64,000 bases of DNA from Nesterenkonia haasae. GTDB lineage: Bacteria; Actinomycetota; Actinomycetes; Actinomycetales; Micrococcaceae. Position 1 is the stretch's first letter, and every line of letters starts with the position of its first letter. The stretch is taken from the NCBI RefSeq assembly GCF_010119385.1, contig NZ_VFIE01000025.1:500-64499 (forward strand), in the 5' to 3' direction. This document shows positions 45,127 through 55,212 of the stretch, one piece after another. Under the pieces are notes generated by a model. It did not search any database, was not told the DNA's origin, and was given only the letters and a program-made list of their open reading frames with translations. A program made the translations under genes and the position numbers.

Positions 45127-46529
45127 GCAGTACACGGATCGCTCGAGATCTCAGCCGATGGGTTGAAGCAGCGAGTCCGGGGGCGCAACTACCGAGCACC
45201 CGTAGCCTGGTGGCCGAATACGGGGCGAGTCCCGTCACCGTTCAGAAAGTCCTGCGCGGGTTGACGGCCCAAGGGTTGGTTGAGACCAGACCCGGGGTGG
45301 GGACCTTCGTACGTTCGGTGCGGCTGGCGCGCCCCCATGACTACTCCTGGCAGACCGCGGCACTGGGCGTCGGTCGATCCAGATCGCTGCAGATGGCCTC
45401 GGCCCTGCGTGCTGCTCGCCCTGGTGCTATCGATCTCAGTTCCGGGTTTCCGGATCCTGAGCTTCTTCCCGACCGCCTGATCCGGACAGCATTCACCAGG
45501 GCGGCTCGGAGCCGTGCCGTTTTGGCAGGGCCATCGCCGGCGGGTCTGCCAGACCTCCGCGCATGGTTCGCGGCCGAACTCGCATCCGGTGCCCCGGCTT
45601 CCCTCACGGCTCCCACTGCTGATGACGTCATCATATTCCCGGGAAGCCAGAGCGGACTCAGTGCCGCCTTCCGGTCCCTCGCTGGAGCCGGGGAGCCGCT
45701 CATTATGGAATCACCCACCTACTGGGGAGCTATCTTGGCTGCGGCGCAGGCCAATGTGGAGATCGTACCCATACCGAGTTCTGCCCAAGGGCCGGATCCG
45801 GCGGACCTGGAGCGAGCGTTGGCTGAGACCGGCGCCAGAGCCTTCTATGCTCAGCCGACGTATGCCAATCCCACAGGAGCCCAATGGAGTGCACAGCTCA
45901 GTGCCGATGTCTTGGAGACGGTTCGCCGTCACAAAGCATTCCTGATCGAGGATGACTGGGCTCACGACTTCGCCATTGACTCAAAACCCAAGACACTTGC
46001 CGCCCAGGACGACGCGGGACATGTGGTGTACTTGCGTTCGTTGACCAAGAGCATCTCACCTGCCGTTCGCGTCGCAGGTGTCGTGGTACGCGGGCCAGTA
46101 AGAGACAGGCTGATGCACGCGGCGCAGTCTGAGTCGATCTACGTCAGTGGAATGCTGCAGGCGGTGGCGTTGGATGTGGTCACCCAGCCTGCCTGGAGAA
46201 CCCACCTGAGGAACCTCAACGAGCAGCTTGGCTCCCGGCGTGACTTGCTACTCTCCAGCCTTCACGAGCATGCTCCGCAGCTTCAGGTGGGCCACCGGCC
46301 CAAAGGGGGACTGAACCTCTGGGCCCGATTGCCGGAGGGCACGGATCTGGGACAGTTCGTCCGCGAAGCGGAGATTGGTGGGGTGAGTGTGGTTCCAGGT
46401 GACGAACTGTTCCCCGCCGAACCGGTCGCGGGGCATGTCCGCCTGACATATGCCGGTCGGGACCCCGGCCACTATCCCACCGCCGCCCGCGTGTTGGGAA
46501 AGATCTTGTCGAGGCCGCAGGCTTCCTGA
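45114..46529 (+). CDS. MocR/PdxR-type GntR regulator with aminotransferase-like domain
   Basis: 471 residues: GntR winged helix at the N-terminus (PSTRSLVAEYGASPVTVQKV, about 26-45), then a fold-type I aminotransferase-like domain with YAQPTYANPTG and the PLP-binding Lys312 in SLTKSISPAVRVAG. Members use PLP or an amino acid as signal to control vitamin B6 or amino-acid genes. It most probably controls the divergent EamA exporter. Confidence 0.93.
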   Translation: MSQDSSTRIARDLSRWVEAASPGAQLPSTRSLVAEYGASPVTVQKVLRGLTAQGLVETRPGVGTFVRSVRLARPHDYSWQTAALGVGRSRSLQMASALRAARPGAIDLSSGFPDPELLPDRLIRTAFTRAARSRAVLAGPSPAGLPDLRAWFAAELASGAPASLTAPTADDVIIFPGSQSGLSAAFRSLAGAGEPLIMESPTYWGAILAAAQANVEIVPIPSSAQGPDPADLERALAETGARAFYAQPTYANPTGAQWSAQLSADVLETVRRHKAFLIEDDWAHDFAIDSKPKTLAAQDDAGHVVYLRSLTKSISPAVRVAGVVVRGPVRDRLMHAAQSESIYVSGMLQAVALDVVTQPAWRTHLRNLNEQLGSRRDLLLSSLHEHAPQLQVGHRPKGGLNLWARLPEGTDLGQFVREAEIGGVSVVPGDELFPAEPVAGHVRLTYAGRDPGHYPTAARVLGKILSRPQAS

Positions 46530-46551
46530 TCCGGGAAACGGATTGCGCGCA

Positions 46552-46571
46552 CCCGGTGCTGGACCGGGAGC
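46552..46571. terminator. Short hairpin between convergent MocR and GntR genes
   Basis: CCCGG and CCGGG flank a 7-base loop in this 46-base convergent gap. The stem is short and there is no T run, so it is at best a weak two-way terminator. Confidence 0.3.
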
Positions 46572-46574
46572 ACT

Positions 46575-47987
46575 TCAGTGAGAGAGGTTATCCCAGAGCG
46601 CGGCGTCGAATGTGTCGGGTGCTACCGCCGACATGTGCCTGACTGCATTGTCCTGTTTTGTGCGCCAGACTCGGACCGCATCCTTCGACCTGCCTTCCAG
46701 CACAGCAGCCAGAATGCGACGATCTTCGCTCACCAGGCGGTCAGCCGCGGGGGAGTAGTCCAGCTTCAGAACAGAGATGAACATGCGCACCCGCAGAGTC
46801 AGCGCATGGAAGCTCCGTGCAGACTGTGTGAGACCTGAGGCCTCTGCCAACTCCTGCTGAAAACGCAGGTCAGCCTCACCAACATCAGCTCTGGAACCCT
46901 GTCTGGCGACCGCCTCCAGAGCACCCAACGCAAGACGAGCTGGCAAAAGACGGTGCTTGGGTTGGATAGCGCAGGCTCGGAGGATCACCATCCCGACATG
47001 AAGCCGAGAGGCATAGAGATCTATGACATCCGCCCCATTGAGTTGGGGCACACGGAATCCCCGATCGTGCGAAACCAGGAGCCCATCGTCTGCCAGCTGG
47101 CGCATCCCGGTGCGGACAGTACCAGGATCTAGTCCCAACCGGTCCGTCATCGCCGAAACACTAATTCGGTCACCCGGTGCAAACCCGGAATCCGTCATTT
47201 CTTTCCGCAGCGCGATAGCGATCTGCTCTGTGGCGGAAAGTTCCACTCTAGGCAACCACCGGTTCCGTTCTGATCGCCCAGGTGAGGGAAACTCCGTCAC
47301 CGTGACGCGATTTGAGTCAGAAGCCAATGGACTTTCTGGGGCAGTGTCGACCCCTCGAACCCAACGGACACCATGTAACCCATGACCCACTCGGGAGGCC
47401 AAGCGTTGCAGCAAGGCTGAAGGAACCGCCGCCGGCGAGCGTTCGCAGGATGAGAGCAGGTTCGATACCCGAGCCAGAAAATCCTCCCACGAACCTTCAC
47501 CTGGCACCCAGGTCACGGTATAGGGACCTTCCCTCTGGGGATGAGCTTCAAGCTTGGTGGGCCGGTCTGAGGACCAGGCTGCCGCGCCGGAGACCCAGAG
47601 TGCGGCCATGAGCGATGCGGCGCGGCGTTCAAACACGCGGGGGCGAGCCATCCCTGGCGTCGTGACGGGCTCGAACCGCACAGCGATGCTGGGGAACTCC
47701 ACCCAGAACTCGGCGAGGGCCAGGGGACTGTGGCCTTGTGCTGCAAACTTTGAATATGCCGAAGTGGTCCCGGGAGGGCTCTCGACCATGTTCTCCGGGT
47801 AGCGGATCCTACTGACGGCTCGGGAAGCGAGGCTCTGGCTCAGCCCGGTCAGCTCGGCGATACTTCGGGTGGAATAGGCCGATGTGCCTACCCTGGGCCC
47901 GGCTGTGGCCAACACGCTGGCGACAATGTCATCAGCGGTCTCCTGCACCCGGGGGCGTCCACGAAGAGGTGAGTCCATGCAGCCCAT
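46575..47987 (-). CDS. GntR-type regulator with an extra N-terminal HTH, divergent from putA
   Basis: About 470 residues from ATG 47987 (ATG 47978 also possible). The N-terminal 70 residues form one HTH (STRSIAELTGLSQSLASRAV), followed by an unrecognised middle of about 165 residues, then a GntR winged helix (FAPGDRISVSAMTDRLGLD, TVRTGMRQLADDGLLVS) and an FCD-like all-helical ligand domain (DVIDLYASRLHVGMVILRAC, EDRRILAAVLEGRSKDAVRV). Two DNA-binding domains in one chain are unusual. Its position opposite putA suggests it responds to proline. The frame is open to 48224 but would overlap putA. Confidence 0.8.
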   Translation of the reverse strand: MGCMDSPLRGRPRVQETADDIVASVLATAGPRVGTSAYSTRSIAELTGLSQSLASRAVSRIRYPENMVESPPGTTSAYSKFAAQGHSPLALAEFWVEFPSIAVRFEPVTTPGMARPRVFERRAASLMAALWVSGAAAWSSDRPTKLEAHPQREGPYTVTWVPGEGSWEDFLARVSNLLSSCERSPAAVPSALLQRLASRVGHGLHGVRWVRGVDTAPESPLASDSNRVTVTEFPSPGRSERNRWLPRVELSATEQIAIALRKEMTDSGFAPGDRISVSAMTDRLGLDPGTVRTGMRQLADDGLLVSHDRGFRVPQLNGADVIDLYASRLHVGMVILRACAIQPKHRLLPARLALGALEAVARQGSRADVGEADLRFQQELAEASGLTQSARSFHALTLRVRMFISVLKLDYSPAADRLVSEDRRILAAVLEGRSKDAVRVWRTKQDNAVRHMSAVAPDTFDAALWDNLSH

Positions 47988-48104
47988 TCTGACGTATTTA
48001 TGACTCAAAAAGGAGATGATGGCGTCGTCGTACGTCTTTCGCAGAGGCTTGGGAGCTCTCACACTGGAGTAAGAGCAACAGGGTGACCAGCGAAGGAGCA
48101 ACTG

Positions 48105-51100
48105 ATGGCCGAGAACATTCAGACCCGGGAAGTGCGCAGCGAGCTGAGCGATATCTCCGACGCAGCCGTGGCGAAAGTGCAGAAGTGGCTGAAGAAGACC
48201 GAAGCCTCCGGGGCCAAGCCTCATAAGTCAGCTGAGCTCTTGTCTGCAGTTCTTTCCCACCCCACAGGCCTAGATTTCACGGTCGGGTTCGTTGACCGAG
48301 TCATCCGCACCGAAGACCCGAAGGCCGCGGCCAAAGCCCTCGGTGAACTCGGTGACCTCGCACCAGAGACGCTGAGCCGGCTTGACCGCGCGCAGATTCA
48401 AGCAGGTTCCAAGCTCGGTGAGCTATTGCCCCATGTGGTGGTGCCTGCGGCTCGGCAGCGGATGCGTTCGATGGTTGGTCACATGGTTGTTGATGCCCGC
48501 GACAAGCAGTTCGGGCAAGCTGTCAAGCAGATCAAGAAGCAGGGCAACCGACTCAACATCAACCTGCTCGGTGAAGCTGTGCTGGGTGAAGATGAGGCCG
48601 CCAAACACCTAGACGACACCTATAGGATGCTTCGCCGTTCAGATGTGGACTACGTCTCCATCAAGGTTTCCTCGATCGCTTCACAGATCTCTATGTGGGG
48701 TTTTGAAGACACCGTCGACTACGTAGTCGAACGCCTGATTCCGCTGTACCAGGAAGCCGCTGAAGCGCCCGCGGGCTCCAAGTTCATCAACCTTGATATG
48801 GAGGAGTACGGCGACCTGCGCCTGACCATTGCGGTCTTCAAACGTCTGCTCTCCGAGCCCGAGATGAAGAACTACGAGGGTGGGATCGTCATTCAGGCCT
48901 ACCTCCCTGACGCGCTCGCGGCGGTCCAGGAATTGGCCGAGTTCGCCAACGACCGGGCCGACGAGGGGGGAGCCGGCATCAAGATTCGGCTGGTCAAGGG
49001 TGCGAACCTTGCCATGGAGCGGGTCCATGCCGATATTCACGACTGGCCGGTCGTCACCTGCGAGTCCAAAGAAGCCACCGACGCTAACTACAAGCTTGTG
49101 CTGCATTGGTTGCTCACCGCAGAGCGGATGCGAGGAGTGCGCCTCGGGGTGGCCGGACACAACCTGTTCGACGTCGCTTTCGCCCACCTGCTCGGAGCTG
49201 AGCGCGGTGTATCTGAGCGTCTGGAGTTCGAGATGCTGCAGGGGATGGCTGCCGAGCAGCAGGGCCCCATCAGCGAAGACGTAGGTCAGCTGCTGCTCTA
49301 CGTGCCTGCGGTCCGACCAGCCGAGTTCGACGTTGCGATCTCCTATCTGGTTCGCAGACTGGAGGAGAACGCGGCCAGCGAGAACTTCATGTCTGGGATC
49401 TTCGAATTCTCCCCAGGATCAGAGATCTTCAAGCGTGAAGAAGCACGTTTCCGCGCCTCCCTGGAGACTTTGACAGAGTTGCTGGAGAAGTACGACGACG
49501 ACGCCCCGGCACCTGCACACACGCAGGACAGGTTGGCTGAAGAGAACACTGAGCCCGGCGACTACAGCACCGGCATCCCTCCGTTCGCCAACGAGCCTGA
49601 CACCAACCCTGCTCTGGAAGCCAACCAGCGGTGGGCTGAGCAGGTTGTCGCCCGCGCCACTCCCGAGTGGCTGGCCGAGCAGACGCTGCCCGAACAGTTG
49701 AGCACCGATCAGGTTGACCCGCTGGTTGCCGGAATGCGATCCGCTGCTGAGCACTGGGCTGCCAGGCCGGCCGCTGAGCGCGCTGCGATTCTCTATCGGG
49801 CCGCAGACATTATGGCTGCACGTCGCGGACACCTCGCCTCAATCGCCGCAGCGGAGGTCGGCAAGGCGGTAGCCCAGTCTGACCCAGAGATCTCAGAAGC
49901 CATCGACTTCATGCGCTACTACGCCCACTCAGGCCTCGCCCTGGAAGAGGTAGAACACGCTGAGTTCACCCCTGACAAACTGGTGATGATCACACCTCCC
50001 TGGAACTTCCCCCTAGCCATCCCCGCCGGAGGCACAGTCGCTGCGCTCGCTGCCGGAGCTGCGGTGGTTCACAAGCCGTCCAACCCCACACCACAGTGTT
50101 CTATGGCGATCTTGGAGTGCCTGTGGGATGCCGGTGTGCCCCGTGAGGTGCTGCACGGCATCTACCCTGATGAGCGCGACACTGGCCGCAAACTGATTTC
50201 CCACAGGGGCGTTGACCGGATTATTCTCACCGGTGCCTCGGAGACGGCTGCTATGTTCCGCTCCTGGAAACCGGAACTGAACATCAACGCCGAAACTTCC
50301 GGCAAGGACGCAATGGTCATCACCCCCGCCGCGGACCGAGACTTGGCTGTTGCCGATTTGGTGAACTCAGCCTTCGGCCACGCTGGCCAGAAATGCTCGG
50401 CGGCCTCCCTGGGGATCTTGGTCGGCAGCGTCTACACCTCGGATCGATTCCGACGGCAGTTGGTCGACGCGGCTAAGTCTCTGATCGTCGACTGGCCCCA
50501 GAATCTCGCCGCTACCGTTGGTCCGCTAACCGAGATGCCCAGTGACAAGCTTCTTCGTGCCCTCACCACACTGGAGCCGGGGGAGTCCTGGCTGTTGAAG
50601 CCGGAGCAGCTGGACGACACCGGTAAGCTCTGGAGTCCCGGGATCAAAACCGGTGTCAAACCCGGCAGTTTCTTCCACCTGACAGAGGTCTTCGGGCCCG
50701 TTCTGGGTCTCATGGACGCTAAGGATCTCGACGAAGCCATTGCCTTCCAAAACCAGGTCGACTTCGGCCTCACCGGAGGCATTCACTCATTGGAATTGGA
50801 AGAAGTCACACAGTGGCTGGACCAGGTCCAAGTCGGCAACGCCTACGTCAACCGAGGGATCACCGGGGCCATCGTTCAACGTCAGCCTTTCGGCGGGTGG
50901 AAGGCATCCTCTGTGGGTCTCGGTTCGAAGGCTGGTGGACCGAACTACGTAATGCTCTTCGGCACCTGGCGCGACGCTCCGGCTGAGGCCGCCGTTGCCG
51001 CTCCTCGGACAGAGAACGCGGCGGTCTCCGAGCTGGTTGACACGGTGGAGGGCAAGAAGCTGCTGACTGGCGAAGATTTGGACTGGTTGAAGCTCGCCGT

Positions 51101-51644
51101 CGCTGATGATGCCGGCCAATGGCAGCGCGAGTTTGGTACGGCGAAAGACCGCACCGGCCTGCACGCCGAAGCGAACATATTCCGGTACCGCCCTGAGAAC
51201 GTCCTGCTGCGGGTGAGCCAGGACGCTGAGGCAAAGGGTGTCCTGCGATCAGCAGCTGCCGCCCTGACTGCAGGTTCAGCGGTCGACGTCTCCGTAGCGC
51301 CGAAGGTCAGCAAAGAGGTGAAGAATGCCCTCGGCGCGCTCAAGGACCTGGTGGGTAAGAAAACCAAGGATGACGACGCCGCCTTTGCCACCAAACTTGC
51401 CGAGGGACGTCATGACAGCCCCGACGGTGGGGTGAGGGTCCGTGTCATCGGCAGTCTGACTCAAGGTGTGCGTGAGGCCACGGCGCACCGGCCTGAGGTT
51501 GCGCTGCTGGATGACCCGGTGACTGCCTCTGGCCGAGTGGAGCTGCGCTACTGGGTCAAAGAGCAGTCCATCTCCATGACGCTGCACCGCTTCGGTAATC
51601 ACTCCAAGGTCTTCGGTGACCTCGCAGAGCAGCTGAAGCGCTGA
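48105..51644 (+). CDS. putA: Bifunctional proline dehydrogenase / P5C dehydrogenase
   Basis: Oxidises proline to glutamate in two steps, FAD- then NAD-dependent. 1179 residues. The PRODH barrel (about 150-450) has QAYLPDALAAVQELA, IKIRLVKGANLAMER, GHNLFDVAFAHLLG and RLEFEMLQGM. The P5C dehydrogenase domain (about 520-985) has TPPWNFPLAIPAGG, ILTGASETAAMF and catalytic Cys764 in GHAGQKCSAASLG. The C-terminal 180 residues resemble the extra domain of long PutA proteins. There is no N-terminal ribbon-helix-helix, so it is not a self-repressing PutA. AAGGAG precedes the ATG. Confidence 0.95.
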   Translation: MAENIQTREVRSELSDISDAAVAKVQKWLKKTEASGAKPHKSAELLSAVLSHPTGLDFTVGFVDRVIRTEDPKAAAKALGELGDLAPETLSRLDRAQIQAGSKLGELLPHVVVPAARQRMRSMVGHMVVDARDKQFGQAVKQIKKQGNRLNINLLGEAVLGEDEAAKHLDDTYRMLRRSDVDYVSIKVSSIASQISMWGFEDTVDYVVERLIPLYQEAAEAPAGSKFINLDMEEYGDLRLTIAVFKRLLSEPEMKNYEGGIVIQAYLPDALAAVQELAEFANDRADEGGAGIKIRLVKGANLAMERVHADIHDWPVVTCESKEATDANYKLVLHWLLTAERMRGVRLGVAGHNLFDVAFAHLLGAERGVSERLEFEMLQGMAAEQQGPISEDVGQLLLYVPAVRPAEFDVAISYLVRRLEENAASENFMSGIFEFSPGSEIFKREEARFRASLETLTELLEKYDDDAPAPAHTQDRLAEENTEPGDYSTGIPPFANEPDTNPALEANQRWAEQVVARATPEWLAEQTLPEQLSTDQVDPLVAGMRSAAEHWAARPAAERAAILYRAADIMAARRGHLASIAAAEVGKAVAQSDPEISEAIDFMRYYAHSGLALEEVEHAEFTPDKLVMITPPWNFPLAIPAGGTVAALAAGAAVVHKPSNPTPQCSMAILECLWDAGVPREVLHGIYPDERDTGRKLISHRGVDRIILTGASETAAMFRSWKPELNINAETSGKDAMVITPAADRDLAVADLVNSAFGHAGQKCSAASLGILVGSVYTSDRFRRQLVDAAKSLIVDWPQNLAATVGPLTEMPSDKLLRALTTLEPGESWLLKPEQLDDTGKLWSPGIKTGVKPGSFFHLTEVFGPVLGLMDAKDLDEAIAFQNQVDFGLTGGIHSLELEEVTQWLDQVQVGNAYVNRGITGAIVQRQPFGGWKASSVGLGSKAGGPNYVMLFGTWRDAPAEAAVAAPRTENAAVSELVDTVEGKKLLTGEDLDWLKLAVADDAGQWQREFGTAKDRTGLHAEANIFRYRPENVLLRVSQDAEAKGVLRSAAAALTAGSAVDVSVAPKVSKEVKNALGALKDLVGKKTKDDDAAFATKLAEGRHDSPDGGVRVRVIGSLTQGVREATAHRPEVALLDDPVTASGRVELRYWVKEQSISMTLHRFGNHSKVFGDLAEQLKR

Positions 51645-51725
51645 GCGTCAGGACCACAACAAGGGTGGAATTTGATGTCTTGGTAGCACACAGACGCGGG
51701 CTGGATCTCGTGAAATAGTTGATGA

Positions 51726-52370
51726 ATGCGCGATAACCCTGACTATGCCCTTGATGATGTGGAAGCGGTTAGAGATCTCATCAGAGATAACCCCTGGGCT
51801 ACTTTTATCAGCCATGTCCCGGACGGAGGGCTGGTGGCAAGCCATTACCCGGTGCTCCTCGAGGAAGAGGCAGACGGTCTCGTGCTGGTCTCACATGTAG
51901 GGCGCCCGGATGAGCTCAAGCACCAGCTGGGCCAGCACCCCATGATGGTGATCGTGCAGGGCCCACACGGCTATATTTCCCCGAGCTGGTATGGGTACCG
52001 ACCCAACGTGCCGACGTGGAACTTCGCGACAGCGCATCTCCATGGCACACCGGAGATCTTGTCAGACCAGGAGAACCTTGAGGTCCTTGACCGCTTGGTC
52101 GCACACTTCGAGCAGGTGCTCCCCGATCCTCACCTACTGCATGCCACACAGGAGAACTCGGAGTACGCGCTCCGCATTGTGCACGGAACAGTAGGATTCC
52201 GGATGAAGGTGGACCGGATCGAGGCGAAAGAGAAGATGAACCAGGACAAGCCACGGGAGTCGATCACCACCATCATCGCGAACCTCAGGGCAGACGGTCC
52301 GTACCACAATCCAGCACTGGCTGACCGGATGGAACACGTCAATGCCGACGTTCTGAAAGGAGACTCGTGA
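51726..52370 (+). CDS. PaiB-like FMN-binding protein
   Basis: 214 residues matching the PaiB family, an FMN-binding split-barrel group named as negative regulators in Bacillus. The features are DLIRDNPWATFISHV, ASHYPVLLEEEADGLVL, HPMMVIVQGPHGYISPSWYG, VPTWNFATAHLHG and VGFRMKVDRIEAKEKMNQD. Whether it is a regulator or a flavin enzyme is unresolved for the family. Overlaps the next gene by GTGA, so they form an operon. Confidence 0.9.
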   Translation: MRDNPDYALDDVEAVRDLIRDNPWATFISHVPDGGLVASHYPVLLEEEADGLVLVSHVGRPDELKHQLGQHPMMVIVQGPHGYISPSWYGYRPNVPTWNFATAHLHGTPEILSDQENLEVLDRLVAHFEQVLPDPHLLHATQENSEYALRIVHGTVGFRMKVDRIEAKEKMNQDKPRESITTIIANLRADGPYHNPALADRMEHVNADVLKGDS

Positions 52371-53851
52371 CCGAATCGTTGCTGCTGCGGAATCTTCGCC
52401 TGCCCACTGGGGATGTCCGCGGTCCAGATTCGATAGTCGACGTGCTGATCCATAACGGAACCGTCCGCGACATCACGCCCGCTGGGGGGAAGCCCCCCCG
52501 AGGTACGGAAGAGCAGGATGCCCAAGGCCGCTGGATTCTCCCAGGACTTTGGGACAACCACGTGCACTTCGCCCAATGGGTCATCCAGCAACAGCGCTTG
52601 GACTTGAGTTCCACATCTAGCGCGGCGGAATGTCTGGCGCGTGTGCGTGACGCTCTGCCGCAGCAGCAGCGCGGGCCACTGGTCGGGTACGGGTTCCGCG
52701 ATGGTCTGTGGACTGATGCGCCCTCTGTGGAAGCCCTGGACGAGGCTGCAGGAACATTCCCGGTTATTCTCATTTCAGCAGATCTGCACTGTGCGTGGGT
52801 CAATACTGCCGCCCAGCGTTACCTTGAGGTCACCGCAGACCATGACGGTCTCATTCGTGAAGAGGCCTGGTTCGCAGTGCTCGAAAAGGTGCAGAGTCCG
52901 GCCGATCTCACCAGTGCTGACTACGCCTTCGTCGCGCAGACTGCAGCCCAGCGAGGTGTCGTGGGCGTCGTAGAGTTTGAGACAAGTGACAACATTTCTC
53001 TCTGGCCTCGGCGCGTTGCTGATGGGGTGGATTCACTTCGAGTCGAAGTAGCCGTCTGGCCGGACCGCCTGCACGCTGCTATCAGGTCGGGCTTGAAGAC
53101 CGGTGATCCTCTCGACGACCAGGGTCTGGTCACCATGGGACCGCTGAAAGTGGTGGTCGACGGATCACTCAACACACGCACCGCATGGTGCTGGGACCCC
53201 TACCCAGGTGTGGACCCGCACCATCCGCATGCCTGCGGAGCAGAAACCGTCCCGATCCATGAACTCGAGCAACTGATGCGCTCGGCCCGTGATGCCGGGC
53301 TCAGTGCTGCCATCCACGCCATCGGTGACCGGGCGAACACCTCAGTGCTGGACACCTTCGAATCCCTCGGCATGACCGGTGTGATCGAACACGCTCAGCT
53401 GCTGAGGCACTCGGACATTCAGCGATTCGCCGCACTGGGACTCGCCGCGAGCGTGCAACCGGAACATGCAATGGACGACCGCGATGTGGCCGATGCCTAC
53501 TGGTCCGGCAGGACAGACCGCGCATTTGCCCTGAGATCGCTCCATGATGCCGGCGTCCCGCTTCATCTGGGTTCAGATGCGCCTGTGGCGCCTCTGGACC
53601 CGTGGTGCGCCATGGCCTCCGCAGTACACCGCAGCCGGGATGGCCGCGACTCGTGGCATCCAGAGCAGAGCATCAACCTGGAGGTCGCGCTTGCGGCCTC
53701 GGCACGCGGACGTCATGGGGTAGGAGTGGGGGACCCGGCTGATCTGATCGTGGTCGAGCGGAACCCCTACGGCTGCACCCGGGACGAGCTGCGCCAAATG
53801 CCGGTAGCAGCAACATTGCTGGGCGGCAGATTCACCTGGTCTGACCTCTAG
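52367..53851 (+). CDS. Metal-dependent amidohydrolase (YtcJ-like)
   Basis: 494-residue amidohydrolase of the YtcJ group. Metal-binding DNHVHF near residue 63, a middle HAIGDRANT, EHAQLL, and HLGSDAPVAPLDPW near the C-terminus; the last segment re-enters the beta-sandwich (DPADLIVVERNPY). Hydrolyses C-N bonds of an unknown substrate. The GTG start overlaps the PaiB-like stop. Confidence 0.9.
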   Translation: MTESLLLRNLRLPTGDVRGPDSIVDVLIHNGTVRDITPAGGKPPRGTEEQDAQGRWILPGLWDNHVHFAQWVIQQQRLDLSSTSSAAECLARVRDALPQQQRGPLVGYGFRDGLWTDAPSVEALDEAAGTFPVILISADLHCAWVNTAAQRYLEVTADHDGLIREEAWFAVLEKVQSPADLTSADYAFVAQTAAQRGVVGVVEFETSDNISLWPRRVADGVDSLRVEVAVWPDRLHAAIRSGLKTGDPLDDQGLVTMGPLKVVVDGSLNTRTAWCWDPYPGVDPHHPHACGAETVPIHELEQLMRSARDAGLSAAIHAIGDRANTSVLDTFESLGMTGVIEHAQLLRHSDIQRFAALGLAASVQPEHAMDDRDVADAYWSGRTDRAFALRSLHDAGVPLHLGSDAPVAPLDPWCAMASAVHRSRDGRDSWHPEQSINLEVALAASARGRHGVGVGDPADLIVVERNPYGCTRDELRQMPVAATLLGGRFTWSDL

Positions 53852-54039
53852 GTTTTCGCACCCCCTGATCCGATTCTGGGTGTGGGTTAATGCTCCTGCG
53901 CCCTGCGAAGGTGCTACATGTCGAGCGCGAGTCGCTCACCTGCACTGCGTGGTATTGGGCTGAAATCTGACGCACTTCGGTGTTCGCCGAGACGGAGGAG
54001 GCTTCGTCGAACCTGAGCGATCCTTCATTTGCATCGATG

Positions 54040-54058
54040 TGAATATAGGTCTACCTTA
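54040..54058 (+). promoter_or_regulatory. DtxR/DmdR-like iron box upstream of siderophore uptake operon
   Basis: The 19-base stretch beginning TGAATATAGG matches 12 of 19 positions of the DtxR/IdeR consensus, including the ACCT half. It lies 83 bases before the first permease gene. Iron repression is inferred from context. The rest of the 290-base gap (53852-54141) holds no gene. Confidence 0.45.
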
Positions 54059-54141
54059 GTCTCGGTACCAGCATTCGGACAGGCGCATGTTGTTTAATGA
54101 GTATTTCCACCTATTAGCACTGCCTCTCGCAAGGAGCGTTA

Positions 54142-55212
54142 GTGAGCGTTCAGATCGCCCAACATGAGCTGCAGCCGCATCAACGGCTTGGCTCACCGGG
54201 GCGACGCCGCCTACTTGTGATTGTTCTCGGACTCATCCTGCTTGCCTCCTTGAGCTGGATCAGCCTCTTTATCGGTTCCGGAGGCATTCCCGCCCACCGT
54301 GTCCTGAGCGCTCTGAGCAGCTGGGCCGCCGGCGACCTCCCCCAGGGTGCTCGCGACACCACTGAGCTGCTCATCCTGGAGCGGCGAATACCACGGACCG
54401 TCTTGGCCATCCTGGTTGGAGCCGGTCTTGGCGCAGCCGGGGTGGTGATGCAGGCCATGACCCGAAACCCCTTGGCAGATCCGGGACTCCTGGGCGTCAA
54501 CGCCGGGGCCTATTCCGCGGTGGTGTTCGGCTCTGCCTTTATGGGCGTGACCATAGGTGCCGCCCATGTGTGGCTCGCAGTAGCCGGCGCACTGGTCGTC
54601 GCCGTCACCGTGTATCTCATCGGCACCAGCGGGGTGATGGGCGGCAGTCCGGCCAAGCTAGTCCTCACCGGAGTCGCCATCGGGGCACTGCTCTCGGGAA
54701 TCAGTTTCGCCGTGACCCTGCTGCAGCCGGAGGTATTTGACCGAGTCCGATTCTGGTCCGCAGGCTCACTCCAAGGACGGAGTTTTGACGAGGTCAGCGC
54801 AACGCTGCCTTTCCTCATAGTTGGCCTGCTGATTGCTCTGCTGCTGCCACGCGCGCTGAACGCCCTGTCCCTGGGCGACGACGCCGCAGTAGCCCTCGGT
54901 GCCCGGCCAGGACTCACCAGGCTGGCAGGGCTGGTCGCTGTCACTCTGCTCTGCGGAGCCGCTACAGCAGCTGCCGGACCACTGTCTTTCATCGGACTTA
55001 TGGTCCCTCACGCGCTGCGCATGCTCATCGGCCCCGATCACCGCTGGCTCATTCCGCTCAGCCTCCTGGCGGCACCAGTTCTAGTGCTCTGCGCAGATAT
55101 CTTGGGCCGCGTCGTCGTTGCCGCTGAACTACCTGCCGGAGTGGTCACCGCCTTCCTCGGTGCCCCAGTGCTGATCTGGCTGATCCGGAGCAGGGCGGTG
55201 AAGAACCTGTGA
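54142..55212 (+). CDS. Iron-siderophore ABC permease (FecCD family)
   Basis: 356-residue membrane permease with about ten helices. The family phrases are ERRIPRTVLAILVGAGLG, AAGVVMQAMTRNPLADPGLLG, GDDAAVALGARPG and AAAGPLSFIGLMVPHALR. Transports ferric siderophores as a heterodimer with the next gene. AAGGAG precedes GTG 54142. First gene of a five-gene operon. Confidence 0.95.
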   Translation: MSVQIAQHELQPHQRLGSPGRRRLLVIVLGLILLASLSWISLFIGSGGIPAHRVLSALSSWAAGDLPQGARDTTELLILERRIPRTVLAILVGAGLGAAGVVMQAMTRNPLADPGLLGVNAGAYSAVVFGSAFMGVTIGAAHVWLAVAGALVVAVTVYLIGTSGVMGGSPAKLVLTGVAIGALLSGISFAVTLLQPEVFDRVRFWSAGSLQGRSFDEVSATLPFLIVGLLIALLLPRALNALSLGDDAAVALGARPGLTRLAGLVAVTLLCGAATAAAGPLSFIGLMVPHALRMLIGPDHRWLIPLSLLAAPVLVLCADILGRVVVAAELPAGVVTAFLGAPVLIWLIRSRAVKNL

